64,000 nucleotides of DNA from an uncultured Bacilli bacterium (GTDB lineage: Bacteria; Bacillota_I; Bacilli_A; RF39; UBA660). Within the stretch, counting starts at the first letter, position 1. Every line of letters begins with the position of its first letter. A program made the position numbers and the translations under genes. The DNA lies in contig CAKPBJ010000005.1 of assembly GCA_934140575.1 (NCBI GenBank), positions 1-64,000 of the forward strand, in the 5' to 3' direction. Below are positions 53,220 to 61,599 of the stretch, piece after piece. The notes under the pieces were generated by a model, which saw nothing but the letters and a program-made list of their open reading frames with translations, did not search any database and was not told the origin of the DNA.

Positions 53220-55220
53220 TTGAAATCAAATTTCAGTGATGAAGTTTTAGATATAATAAATTGTGCAAAAAAAGAAATGATGAATTTAAAACATCCATAT
53301 GTTGGTACTGAACATCTTTTGCTTGCTCTTTTGAAGTGTAACAGTTGTATTGCATCTAGTATATTAGATACATATGGTGTTGATTATATAAAATTTAAGG
53401 ATGAGATTATTAAAATTATTGGAATTGGTTCTAAGAAGAGTAATTGGTATCTCTTTACACCCTTATTAAAGTCAGTTCTTAATAATTCTTTTAATTATAC
53501 AAGATATTGTAAGAATAGTGTTGATTGTTTGTTTTATTCTTTAATAAATGGTGGAGATGGAGTCGCTATTAGATTACTTTTAGGAATGAATATTAATTTT
53601 TGTGATATAAGAAAGCAGTTAAATGTATTTGAGTATAAGAACGATTATGGCGATTATATCAAATATATTGGTAATAGTATAAATACTTACATAAAAGAAG
53701 ATGAATCTGATAACTATGTTGTATATAAAAGAGATAAAGAGTTATCTTTAATCGAACAAATTCTTTTAAAAAAAGAAAGAAATAATATTTTATTAATAGG
53801 TCCTGCTGGTGTCGGTAAGACTGCAATTGTATATGACTTTGTTAGGAAAATAAATGATTGTGTTGTATCTAATAGACTTACTGATTTAAAAATATATAAT
53901 TTATCAATGGCTAGCTTAGTTTCTGGTACTAAATATCGAGGTGAGTTTGAAGAAAAATTTATTTCAATTTTAGATTATGTTGCGAAAAAAAACAATATAG
54001 TACTTTTTATTGACGAATTTCATTCAGTGATAAATGCTGGTGCGGCTGAAGGAGCAGTAGATGCTTGTAATATTATGAAGCCTTATTTATCAAGTGGAAA
54101 AATAAGAGTAATAGCTGCTACTACTGATGAGGAATACGAAATGTATTTGAAGAATGATAAAGCTATGCTTAGAAGATTTCAAGTTGTCAGGATAAATGAA
54201 CTTTGTAAGACTGATGTATTATATATACTTAATCATATAGTTAATTTATATGAAGATTATTTTAATGTTACTATTTCTAAGGAAATTTTAGAATATATTC
54301 TTGATGTTTCATATAGTTTTTATGGGTATTTATACCAGCCTGATTCTGTTATTGATTTTTTGGATAATGTATGTTCTAGAAAAGTGTTTTGTTGTGATAA
54401 TAATGATATTATGTATAGGAACGAATTAAATATTTTATATAAAAAGTATGATCAATTAATTCTTAATAATGATAGTGATTATTTAAAAGTTAATGAACAA
54501 ATAAAGAAGTGTGAGAGTAAATATTATGAGAAAAAATTATGTTCTAATAATAAAAGGCAACATATAAGTGTATTAGATGTTAATGACACATTGGAGATAC
54601 TTACAGGCATACCTTTGGGTAATATATTAGTTAAAAATATTAGTTTGACAAAATCAAATTTACTAAAAAAATATTTTTGGGAAAAGAAAAGTATTAGTAA
54701 TCTTTGCAATTTATTTGTGGATATTTTTAATGGTTTAAAAAATACTAAGCATATTTTGTTAGTTGGTAAGGATAAATTATTTATAAAGAAAATATTTATT
54801 GAATTTTTGGATTCTATATTTAATAATTATAATTTGATTATTGTTGATAAAATTGGTGAAATAGATGATGATAAGATATCAAGTATTAGTACTAATCCTT
54901 TAAATTTTATTGTATGTAATTTTAAAAAGTCAGAAAATTTTATAAATAAAGTGTTAAATATGAAGAAATATGGTTTTTGTCAATTTATTTATATATGTAA
55001 TGATTATAAGATGGGTTTTGTAGATTTTGATTATTCCTTATATGATTATGTATGTAAGTTTGACAATCTTACTTTAGAGAATGCTAAGAGATATATATTA
55101 GATAGAATTTCTAACTCTAAAATAGCTATTGATTATGATGAGATACTTACTAAGGTTGATGATAATAATTTAAGTTTTTCTTATATTGATTCGTTATGTT
55201 GTAGGTATTTGGATATTTAA
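53220..55220 (+). CDS. ClpC-like AAA+ protein with a degenerate second ATPase domain
   Basis: 666 residues (ClpC is about 810). Clp N-domain repeats at 1-140. D1 is intact: Walker A GPAGVGKT 194-201, pore loop KYRGEFEEK 238-246, Walker B VLFIDEFH 261-268, arginines at 318-319. A short middle helix region follows (about 395-445). D2 begins normally (VNDTLEILTGIPLGN) but the Walker A position reads VGKDKLFIKK (about 515-524) and the Walker B region reads LNFIVCNF (561-568), so D2 cannot bind ATP in the usual way. The start is TTG 53220 with GAGGTGATT. Its place before cysS matches clpC in Bacillus. Confidence 0.8.
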   Translation: MKSNFSDEVLDIINCAKKEMMNLKHPYVGTEHLLLALLKCNSCIASSILDTYGVDYIKFKDEIIKIIGIGSKKSNWYLFTPLLKSVLNNSFNYTRYCKNSVDCLFYSLINGGDGVAIRLLLGMNINFCDIRKQLNVFEYKNDYGDYIKYIGNSINTYIKEDESDNYVVYKRDKELSLIEQILLKKERNNILLIGPAGVGKTAIVYDFVRKINDCVVSNRLTDLKIYNLSMASLVSGTKYRGEFEEKFISILDYVAKKNNIVLFIDEFHSVINAGAAEGAVDACNIMKPYLSSGKIRVIAATTDEEYEMYLKNDKAMLRRFQVVRINELCKTDVLYILNHIVNLYEDYFNVTISKEILEYILDVSYSFYGYLYQPDSVIDFLDNVCSRKVFCCDNNDIMYRNELNILYKKYDQLILNNDSDYLKVNEQIKKCESKYYEKKLCSNNKRQHISVLDVNDTLEILTGIPLGNILVKNISLTKSNLLKKYFWEKKSISNLCNLFVDIFNGLKNTKHILLVGKDKLFIKKIFIEFLDSIFNNYNLIIVDKIGEIDDDKISSISTNPLNFIVCNFKKSENFINKVLNMKKYGFCQFIYICNDYKMGFVDFDYSLYDYVCKFDNLTLENAKRYILDRISNSKIAIDYDEILTKVDDNNLSFSYIDSLCCRYLDI

Positions 55221-55288
55221 TATATTTTTAATTATTAATTTTGTTATTTTTTTGTTATAATATATTCATATTAAACAGAGGTGATATT

Positions 55289-56680
55289 ATGAAATTATAT
55301 AATACTTTAAGTAGAAAGATTGAGGAGTTTGTTCCTAATGAGAAAGGTATTGTTAAGTTATATACTTGTGGGCCTACTGTTTATCATTATGCTCATATTG
55401 GTAATATAAGGAATTATATTGGTCATGATATTTTAGATAAGACACTTAGATACTTAGGATATGGTGTTACTCGTGCGATGAATATTACTGATGTTGGTCA
55501 TTTAACAAGTGATTCAGATTCTGGTGAAGATAAGATGGAAGTTGCTAGAAAAAGAGAACATAAGTCTTCAATGGAAATAGCTAAATTTTATACTGATGCT
55601 TTTTTTAAAGATTTTTCATTAGTAAATTGTCGTATGCCAGAAATTGTATCTCCTGCTACTGATAATATTGACATGTATATTAAAATTATTTCTACACTTT
55701 TAGATAAAGGATATGCTTATATATCTGGGGGAAATGTTTATTTTGATATTAGTAAATTAAATGATTACTATGTTTTAACGAATCATCAAGAAGATGATTT
55801 GGTTGTAGGAGCTAGGGAAGGTGTTGAAGAAGACTCGAATAAGCGTAATCAAGCAGATTTTGCTTTGTGGTTTACAACTTCTAAATTTGAAAATCATGAA
55901 TTATTATGGGATTCTCCATGGGGATTAGGATATCCTGGTTGGCATATAGAATGTAGTGGTATTTCTATAAAATATTTGGGAGAATATTTAGATATTCACG
56001 GTGGTGGAGTTGATAATATTTTTCCACATCATACTAATGAGATTGCTCAGAGCGAATCGTATTTAGGACATAAGTGGTGTAATTATTGGTTTCATAATGA
56101 ACATTTATTAGATAAATCAGGTAAAATGAGTAAATCTAAGGGAGCAATTTTGACGGTTACTACTTTGAAAGAAAAAGGATATGATCCGCTAGCGTTTAGA
56201 TTTATGTGTTTAAATTCTCATTATCGAAAACAGCTTGTATTTTCATATGATGCTTTAGAACAAGCAAATAATACTTTGAAAAAATTACGAAATAAGATTA
56301 AAAAATTTAGTTCTACTGATGGGGTAGATAATGATAAGTTTAGATATTATAACGATAAGTTTATTTGTGAGTTAGAAAACGATTTAAATACGGCTAATGC
56401 AATTACTGTTTTATATGATTTAATTAAAGATGATACGGTTAATGGAAGTACTAAACTTGAGCTTGTTAAATCTTTTGATAAGGTATTGTCTTTGAATTTG
56501 ATTTCTGAAGAAAATTTTTCTGAAGATATAGAAGATTATATAAAAGAAAAAATAAAAGAAAGGTCTGATGCAAAAAAGAATAAAGATTTTGCAAAAGCAG
56601 ATTCTATTAGAGATGAATTACTTGATAAAGGTATTAAATTAATTGATACTCGTGAGGGAACAACATATGAATTATTATAA
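55289..56680 (+). CDS. cysS: Cysteinyl-tRNA synthetase
   Basis: 463 residues from ATG 55289 (AGAGGTGAT upstream; preceded by TGT-TATAAT at 55253-55261). HIGN in YHYAHIGN, zinc ligands in YTCGPTVYHY, GWHIECSG and HHTNEIAQSE, KMSKSKGA. Full-length class I enzyme. cysE, usually upstream, is missing. Confidence 0.97.
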   Translation: MKLYNTLSRKIEEFVPNEKGIVKLYTCGPTVYHYAHIGNIRNYIGHDILDKTLRYLGYGVTRAMNITDVGHLTSDSDSGEDKMEVARKREHKSSMEIAKFYTDAFFKDFSLVNCRMPEIVSPATDNIDMYIKIISTLLDKGYAYISGGNVYFDISKLNDYYVLTNHQEDDLVVGAREGVEEDSNKRNQADFALWFTTSKFENHELLWDSPWGLGYPGWHIECSGISIKYLGEYLDIHGGGVDNIFPHHTNEIAQSESYLGHKWCNYWFHNEHLLDKSGKMSKSKGAILTVTTLKEKGYDPLAFRFMCLNSHYRKQLVFSYDALEQANNTLKKLRNKIKKFSSTDGVDNDKFRYYNDKFICELENDLNTANAITVLYDLIKDDTVNGSTKLELVKSFDKVLSLNLISEENFSEDIEDYIKEKIKERSDAKKNKDFAKADSIRDELLDKGIKLIDTREGTTYELL

Positions 56681-56705
56681 GATTAGTTTTTCTAATCTTT
56701 TTCTT
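56679..56705 (+). terminator. Terminator after cysS
   Basis: AAGATTAG, TTTTT loop, CTAATCTT, TTTC. An extended -10 TGT-TATAAT (56707-56715) follows at once and would serve mrnC. Confidence 0.8.
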
Positions 56706-56730
56706 ATGTTATAATATGTGTGGTGATTTT

Positions 56731-57123
56731 ATGAATGTATTAGAAATTAATGTATTAGTGTTAGCATATTTAGGCGATACAATATATGAAAATTTTGTTA
56801 GAAAATATTTAATTAATAGAGGAATTGGTAATGTTAATGCTTTGCAAAAAGAGGCAGTTAAATATGTTAGTGCTAAGGCACAAGCTAGTTATTTAAAGAA
56901 GATGATGGATGTTTGCTTTTTAAGTGAAGAAGAATTAGATGTTGTTAAGAGAGCTAGAAATTATAAAACTACTTCTCATCCAAAAAATTGTGATATTATA
57001 ACTTATAAGTATGCTACTGGTTTGGAAGCATTAATTGGATATTTGAATTTAAAATGTGAAAATGAAAGAATAGGAGAAATAATGAAATTTATTTTAGGTG
57101 ATGAATATGTTAGTATATGGTAG
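56731..57123 (+). CDS. mrnC: Mini-ribonuclease III
   Basis: 130 residues from ATG 56731. RNase III catalytic fold without an RNA-binding domain: LAYLGDTIYE with the catalytic Asp near residue 16, and GLEALIGYL (E of the signature) near the end. Matures 23S rRNA. Between cysS and rlmB as in Bacillus. Confidence 0.93.
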   Translation: MNVLEINVLVLAYLGDTIYENFVRKYLINRGIGNVNALQKEAVKYVSAKAQASYLKKMMDVCFLSEEELDVVKRARNYKTTSHPKNCDIITYKYATGLEALIGYLNLKCENERIGEIMKFILGDEYVSIW

Positions 57124-57805
57124 AAATGTAGCGAAAGATTTATTAAAAAAAGGTAAAAAGATAGAAAAAATTTATTTGCAGGATAATTTTAGTGACAAAG
57201 AAGTAATTTCACTAATAGAAAATCAAAAAATTAAGGTTAAACGTTTACAAAAACGTGAAATTGACAATTTGTGTTCTGGCGTACATCAAGGTATACTCTT
57301 ATTTGTTCCGGATTATGAATATACAGATTTTAATAGTTTTCTAAAAAATAATGAGGAAAAAGTTGTATTACTTGATCATATTGAAGATCCTCATAATTTA
57401 GGAGCTATTATTAGAACTTGTGAAGCTGCAGGTATTAAATCAATTATTATTCCAAAAGATAGACAGGTACAAGTTAATGCTACTGTAATGAAAGTCAGCG
57501 TTGGTACTTTGGATAATGTAAATGTTATTCAAGTTACTAATTTATCTAATACTATTGACAAGCTAAAGGATAATGGTTATTGGATTGTTGGTACAGCACT
57601 TGAAAATAGTGTTGATTATAGAGATATTGACTATAATGGTAAAATTGCTCTTATTGTTGGAAATGAGGGTTCAGGAATATCTAATTTAGTTATGAAAAAA
57701 TGTGATTTTATTGCAAAAATACCAATGTATGGCACTACTAATAGTTTAAATGCTAGTGTAGCAGCTGGAATAATGATTTATGAAATGATCCGTAATAGAA
57801 AGTAG
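57107..57805 (+). CDS. rlmB: 23S rRNA G2251 2'-O-methyltransferase RlmB
   Basis: 232 residues from ATG 57107 (AGGTGA upstream), 17-bp overlap with mrnC. Substrate-binding N-domain, then the SPOUT knot: DPHNLGAIIRTCEAAG, GNEGSGIS, IPMYGTTNSLNASVAAGI. Trefoil methyltransferase of the TrmH/SpoU family. The remaining ambiguity is whether the target is RlmB or another SpoU site. Confidence 0.93.
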   Translation: MLVYGRNVAKDLLKKGKKIEKIYLQDNFSDKEVISLIENQKIKVKRLQKREIDNLCSGVHQGILLFVPDYEYTDFNSFLKNNEEKVVLLDHIEDPHNLGAIIRTCEAAGIKSIIIPKDRQVQVNATVMKVSVGTLDNVNVIQVTNLSNTIDKLKDNGYWIVGTALENSVDYRDIDYNGKIALIVGNEGSGISNLVMKKCDFIAKIPMYGTTNSLNASVAAGIMIYEMIRNRK

Positions 57806-57810
57806 GGTAT

Positions 57811-58401
57811 ATGGATTATAAAAAATATAATGATTATGAATTAATTTCAATGGTATGTGAAAATGACGAGGACTCATATTATTCACTTTTTAGTAAATAT
57901 GAGCCGATTATTAAAAGTATAGCACAAGAGTTTTATCGAAAGTATAATTGCTATGGTGCTGATTATGAGGATTTTATACAAGAGGGATATTTAGGTTTTC
58001 AAGATGCTATAAGTAATTATGATTCTAATAAGGGAGCTTTATTTTATACTTTTGCTAATCTTTGTATAAGAAGACATCTTCTTTCATTTGTTAAGAAGAT
58101 TAGTGCAATTAAGAAAAATAATAATACTAATTTGTTTTTACCTATAGATGAATTTGATATTATTGATGATAATATTAATATTGATTCTTATGTTGATTAT
58201 TCTGATGTATTTAATATTGTTAAGGATACAATTTATTCTTTAAAATTAGACTATAGTGCTCCTTTTGAACTTAGAATGAATAATTTTACTTATAAGGAGA
58301 TAAGTATATTACTTGATGTTCCTATATCTTCTATTGATTATAAAATAAAATATGTACGTAAACATTTGAAGAATGAGCTAAGAAAATTAGATAATCGGTA
58401 A
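57811..58401 (+). CDS. sigH: Sigma-70 family factor, SigH (Spo0H)-like
   Basis: 196 residues. Region 2 ADYEDFIQEGYLGFQDAISNYD...FYTFANLCIRRHLLSFVKK (about 48-95, read in parts) and region 4 FTYKEISILLDVPISSIDYKIK (about 156-180). Position between rlmB and secE matches sigH in Bacillus. SigH drives early stationary and sporulation genes there; sequence divergence leaves the regulon unknown here. rpmGB, usually between sigH and secE, is absent. Confidence 0.85.
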   Translation: MDYKKYNDYELISMVCENDEDSYYSLFSKYEPIIKSIAQEFYRKYNCYGADYEDFIQEGYLGFQDAISNYDSNKGALFYTFANLCIRRHLLSFVKKISAIKKNNNTNLFLPIDEFDIIDDNINIDSYVDYSDVFNIVKDTIYSLKLDYSAPFELRMNNFTYKEISILLDVPISSIDYKIKYVRKHLKNELRKLDNR

Positions 58402-58409
58402 TTTTAAAA

Positions 58410-58438
58410 TTGTGTTTTATTAAAATTTGATTTACAAT
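58410..58438 (+). promoter_or_regulatory. Promoter of the pseudokinase-like gene
   Basis: TTGTGT (58410-58415), 17-bp spacer, TACAAT (58433-58438), 26 bp before the ATG. Confidence 0.55.
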
Positions 58439-58463
58439 TGTATTAGGATAGGATGGTTTTAAT

Positions 58464-59228
58464 ATGATGGGAATGATAGAAAATTCTAGTACTAGTAAAT
58501 TAAATCATAGTTATGTACCAAGAAACTATGAATATTGTTCTTTATCTGAATGGATTAGTATGCATCCAGCAGAAACAGATATGCAGATAGTTTTTCTTAA
58601 TATGGATAAAGCATTAAAATATATTCATGATCATGATTATTGTGTTGGTGATTTTGCACCTTCTTCTATTATTGTATTAGAAAACAATCCTAAGTATATT
58701 CAATTTGTTAAATTATATCAATTACCGATTGATCCTGTTGAAAGTAAAAAAATGATAAAAGAAGACATATTTACATCATCTATTTTGCAGATTTGTTTTT
58801 ATATGAATATGCCTGTAAAAGATATGAATATAGATTTTTTAAAAGAAAACTTTGATTCTTTTGCACAGTTTTTACCTTCTTCTGATGTTCCTTATTATAG
58901 AGGAGTTGTTTTAAGAGGGGCTTCTGTTTATTTATGTGAGTTTTATATTGAACGTAGGAATAGAGAATTTGAAAATCTTAATAAAGAGTTTGGTGAGACA
59001 GATAAAGAGTTTGGTGAGACAGAAGGTAATGGAAGGTCTTTAGTGAAGTCTTCTCCAAATAGAATTGATTTTGAGAATGATACTAATAATAGAATTAATG
59101 ATATTATTTATAAACAAATTAATGGTTTAAGAGATGTTGCTTTTGCTAATTATATGCTTATTGTTACTATAGTTTTATTTACTTTATTTGTTTTTGGAAT
59201 GATAGGGTGGATTTTAAGTTTATTTTAG
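58464..59228 (+). CDS. Membrane-anchored pseudokinase-like protein
   Basis: 254 residues. A soluble domain of about 170 residues with KALKYIHDHDYCVGDFAPSS (about 49-68), reminiscent of a kinase catalytic loop (yiH...vGDf.p.ni) but without the HRD Asp/Asn and no visible P-loop; then a Glu-rich linker with a repeated heptad, and one C-terminal membrane helix (about 230-252), a tail-anchored topology. I recognise no named family. It sits between sigH and secE, where B. subtilis has rpmGB. Confidence 0.6.
   Translation: MMGMIENSSTSKLNHSYVPRNYEYCSLSEWISMHPAETDMQIVFLNMDKALKYIHDHDYCVGDFAPSSIIVLENNPKYIQFVKLYQLPIDPVESKKMIKEDIFTSSILQICFYMNMPVKDMNIDFLKENFDSFAQFLPSSDVPYYRGVVLRGASVYLCEFYIERRNREFENLNKEFGETDKEFGETEGNGRSLVKSSPNRIDFENDTNNRINDIIYKQINGLRDVAFANYMLIVTIVLFTLFVFGMIGWILSLF
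58983..59024 (+). repeat. Two-copy 21-bp coding repeat in the pseudokinase-like gene
   Basis: The 21-bp sequence at 58983-59003 recurs at 59004-59024 with one base changed, encoding KEFGETD/E twice. In-frame tandem copies of this kind can vary in number between strains. Confidence 0.85.
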
Positions 59229-59237
59229 TTTGTTTTG

Positions 59238-59266
59238 TTGACATTTCTAGGTGTTTGTGCTATTTT
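59238..59266 (+). promoter_or_regulatory. Promoter of secE-nusG
   Basis: TTGACA (59238-59243), 17-bp spacer, TATTTT (59261-59266). Confidence 0.75.
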
Positions 59267-59274
59267 ATAGGTGT

Positions 59275-59299
59275 AAGCACTTGGAAGTGTTTTTATTTT
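59275..59299 (+). terminator. Attenuator-like hairpin just after the secE promoter
   Basis: AAGCACT, TGGA loop, AGTGTTT, with TTTTATTTT following, starting about 2 nt after the predicted transcription start. It would be an early stop or a 5'-end stabiliser. Confidence 0.5.
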
Positions 59300-59325
59300 G
59301 AAAAAAATAAGGAATAGGTGAAGAT

Positions 59326-59646
59326 ATGGCTGAGGTTAGAAAAAAAGTTATCGAAGATAAGTATAATACAGCAAGTATTAAAAAGGCTGATAAAAAAGAA
59401 GAAAAAAAGAAGAAAGTAAAAAAGATTACAAATAAGAAAGAAGTTAAGAAAGAAAAGAAAAATTTATTTGAAAGATTTATGGTATTTTGCCATGGTGTTA
59501 AGTCTGAGTTCAATAAGGTTCATTGGACTAATAAAAAAGATATGATTAAGTATTCAATATCAACAGTTATATTTATTATATTTTGTTCTCTTTTCTTTTA
59601 TTTAGTTGATTTTATTTTTGCGTTAGTTCAATCTTTATTTAGTTAA
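59326..59646 (+). CDS. secE: Preprotein translocase subunit SecE with a long Lys-rich N-terminus
   Basis: 106 residues; Bacillus SecE is about 59. The last 60 residues are SecE proper (FCHGVKSEFNKVHWTNKKDMIKYS, then one membrane helix). The first 45 residues are almost all Lys/Glu, probably a disordered cytoplasmic tail near ribosomes. AGGTGAAG start site. Confidence 0.93.
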   Translation: MAEVRKKVIEDKYNTASIKKADKKEEKKKKVKKITNKKEVKKEKKNLFERFMVFCHGVKSEFNKVHWTNKKDMIKYSISTVIFIIFCSLFFYLVDFIFALVQSLFS

Positions 59647-59660
59647 AAGGAGTTAGATTT

Positions 59661-60194
59661 ATGGATAAACAGTGGTATGTAGTTAATACTTATTCTGGTC
59701 ATGAGAATAAGGTAAAGGAAAAATTAGAGATGAGAGCTGAGTCTATGGATATGCAAGATTATATTTATAGAGTTGTTATCCCTGAAGAAAAAGTTACTGA
59801 GGTTAAGAATGGTGTTACTAAGGAAAGAGTAAAGAAAATGTTTCCTGGATACATTCTTGTAGAGATGGTAATGAGTGATGAAGCTTGGTATGTTGTTAGA
59901 AATACTCCAGGTGTAACTGGATTTATTGGTTCAAGTGGAAAGGGTGCTAAACCTACACCTTTACAACCATATGAAGTTGATAATATATTAGGAAATATGG
60001 GAATTAGTAGAATGAATGTTGAGACAGAACTTAAAGAAGGTTCTAAAGTTAAAATCGTTGATGGTCCATTTAATGGTATGTATGGTAAGATTGATTCTGT
60101 TGATTTACCAAATCAAAAAGTTATGTTATTAGTTGACTTATTTGGTCAAGAAACTTCTGTAGAAGTTGAATTAAAACAAATAGAAAATGCTTAA
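59661..60194 (+). CDS. nusG: Transcription termination/antitermination factor NusG
   Basis: 177 residues, full length. NGN domain (WYVVNTYSGHENKVKEKLE, PGYILVEM) and KOW domain (GSKVKIVDGPFNG). Binds RNA polymerase and couples to ribosomes. AAGGAG 7 nt before ATG. Confidence 0.97.
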   Translation: MDKQWYVVNTYSGHENKVKEKLEMRAESMDMQDYIYRVVIPEEKVTEVKNGVTKERVKKMFPGYILVEMVMSDEAWYVVRNTPGVTGFIGSSGKGAKPTPLQPYEVDNILGNMGISRMNVETELKEGSKVKIVDGPFNGMYGKIDSVDLPNQKVMLLVDLFGQETSVEVELKQIENA

Positions 60195-60219
60195 TTTTTT
60201 CTAAAAATGTTTATTTTAC

Positions 60220-60248
60220 TTGAAAAATAGAATATAGTATGTTATTAT
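60220..60248 (+). promoter_or_regulatory. Promoter of rplK-rplA
   Basis: TTGAAA (60220-60225), 17-bp spacer, TATTAT (60243-60248). Confidence 0.6.
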
Positions 60249-60254
60249 TTAGGA

Positions 60255-60369
60255 GCTATATTTTATTTATATATAGTTATTAGTGGGAAGCATGGTTTGC
60301 ATTTATAAAAGCGGTAATCAAGCTATTTGGACCACTCGCGAAAACTAAAAATTATAGGAGGTGTTTTTC
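60255..60369 (+). promoter_or_regulatory. rplK leader, candidate autoregulatory RNA
   Basis: A 115-nt leader with AGTGG at 60281-60285 pairing with CCACT at 60331-60335 around a 45-nt loop rich in secondary structure, then CGCGAAAAC and the TAGGAGGTG ribosome site. L1 or L11 control of this operon is known in other bacteria; the exact ligand here is unproven. Confidence 0.4.
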
Positions 60370-60795
60370 GTGGCAAAGGAAGTAGTAAAAAAGATTAAAT
60401 TACAAATAGCTGCAGGAAAAGCTACACCAGCTCCACCAGTTGGTACTGTATTAGGTCCTGCAGGAATTAACTTACAAGATTTCTGTACTAAGTATAATGA
60501 TGCAACTAGAGAAAAAATGGGAGATATTTTACCAGTTGAAATATCAATCTATGATGATAGAAGTTTTGATTTTGTAGTTAAAACTCCACCAACAAGTTTC
60601 TTATTAAAGAAATATGCAAAAATTCAAAAGGGTTCTGTTAATGGTTCTAAACAAACTGTTGCAACTATTAGTAATGCAACACTTAAGGAAATTGCAGAAA
60701 TTAAATTACCTGATTTAAATGCATATACTGTTGATGAAGCAATGAAAATTGTTGCTGGTACTGCAAAAAACATGGGTATTGAAATACAAGATTAA
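60370..60795 (+). CDS. rplK: 50S ribosomal protein L11
   Basis: 141 residues from GTG 60370 (GGAGG at 60357-60361). LQIAAGKATPAPPVGTVLGPAGIN is the L11 N-terminus (contact for thiostrepton and EF-G), and the C-terminal domain ends KNMGIEIQD. Stalk base protein. Confidence 0.97.
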   Translation: MAKEVVKKIKLQIAAGKATPAPPVGTVLGPAGINLQDFCTKYNDATREKMGDILPVEISIYDDRSFDFVVKTPPTSFLLKKYAKIQKGSVNGSKQTVATISNATLKEIAEIKLPDLNAYTVDEAMKIVAGTAKNMGIEIQD

Positions 60796-60879
60796 TAATA
60801 AGTAATTAACCTTCAATATATAGGAATTACCTAGTGGAAGGAATAAAAATCCGCTTTAACCACACAAGGAGGAAAGAAA
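60796..60879 (+). promoter_or_regulatory. rplA leader, small candidate L1-type hairpin
   Basis: GTGG at 60834-60837 pairs with CCAC at 60860-60863, with inner GGA/TCC pairs, right before the AAGGAGG of rplA. A G-purine-rich internal loop is the sort of structure L1 binds; weakly supported. Confidence 0.35.
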
Positions 60880-61575
60880 ATGAAAAAGAGAAGTAAGAAA
60901 TATACTGAAGTTTTATCTAAAATTGATAAAACTAAAGCATATGCAAAAGAAGAAGCTGTTAAATTAGTTAAAGAAACTTCTATTAGTTCTTTTGATGGTT
61001 CTATCGAAGTAGCTATGAGATTAAATCTAGATACTAAGAAAGCTGATCAACAATTAAGAGGTGCTATAGTTCTTCCAAAAGGAACTGGTAAGACTAAAAA
61101 GGTTTTAGTTATTGCTAGAGGACCTAAAGCACAAGAAGCTAAAGATGCTGGCGCTGATTATGTAGGAGATACTGATATGTTAGAAAAAATCGAAAAAGAA
61201 AATTGGTTCGATTTTGATACAATGATAGCAACTCCTGATATGATGCCATTACTTGGTAAGTTAGGTAGAGTTTTAGGACCTAAAGGTTTAATGCCTAACC
61301 CAAAAACTGGAACAGTTACTATGGATGTAAAGAAAGCTGTAGAAGAAGTAAAAGCTGGACGTGTTGAATACAGAACTGATTCATTCGGTAATATTCATGG
61401 TATAATTGGTAAAGCTTCATTTAGTGAAGAAGATTTACTTGCTAACTTAGATGCATTTATTGCTCAAATTATTAGAATTAAACCAGCAACTGTAAAAGGT
61501 GAATATATTAAGAATATTTCTATATCATCAACTATGGGTCCTGGTATAAAAGTTGAAAATAATTTTGACAAATAA
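60880..61575 (+). CDS. rplA: 50S ribosomal protein L1
   Basis: 231 residues. MKKRSKKYTEVLSKID, GKLGRVLGPKGLMPNPK-type signature split at about residues 125-142, and the end ISSTMGPGIKVE. Binds 23S rRNA at the L1 stalk. The last codons contain a consensus promoter for the next unit. Confidence 0.97.
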   Translation: MKKRSKKYTEVLSKIDKTKAYAKEEAVKLVKETSISSFDGSIEVAMRLNLDTKKADQQLRGAIVLPKGTGKTKKVLVIARGPKAQEAKDAGADYVGDTDMLEKIEKENWFDFDTMIATPDMMPLLGKLGRVLGPKGLMPNPKTGTVTMDVKKAVEEVKAGRVEYRTDSFGNIHGIIGKASFSEEDLLANLDAFIAQIIRIKPATVKGEYIKNISISSTMGPGIKVENNFDK

Positions 61576-61593
61576 GATTTAATAGTTTATAAT
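61565..61593 (+). promoter_or_regulatory. Consensus promoter of rplJ-rplL, overlapping the end of rplA
   Basis: TTGACA (61565-61570, within the codons for FDK), 17-bp spacer, TATAAT (61588-61593). Both boxes and the spacing are exact consensus. Confidence 0.9.
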
Positions 61594-61599
61594 AAAGAC

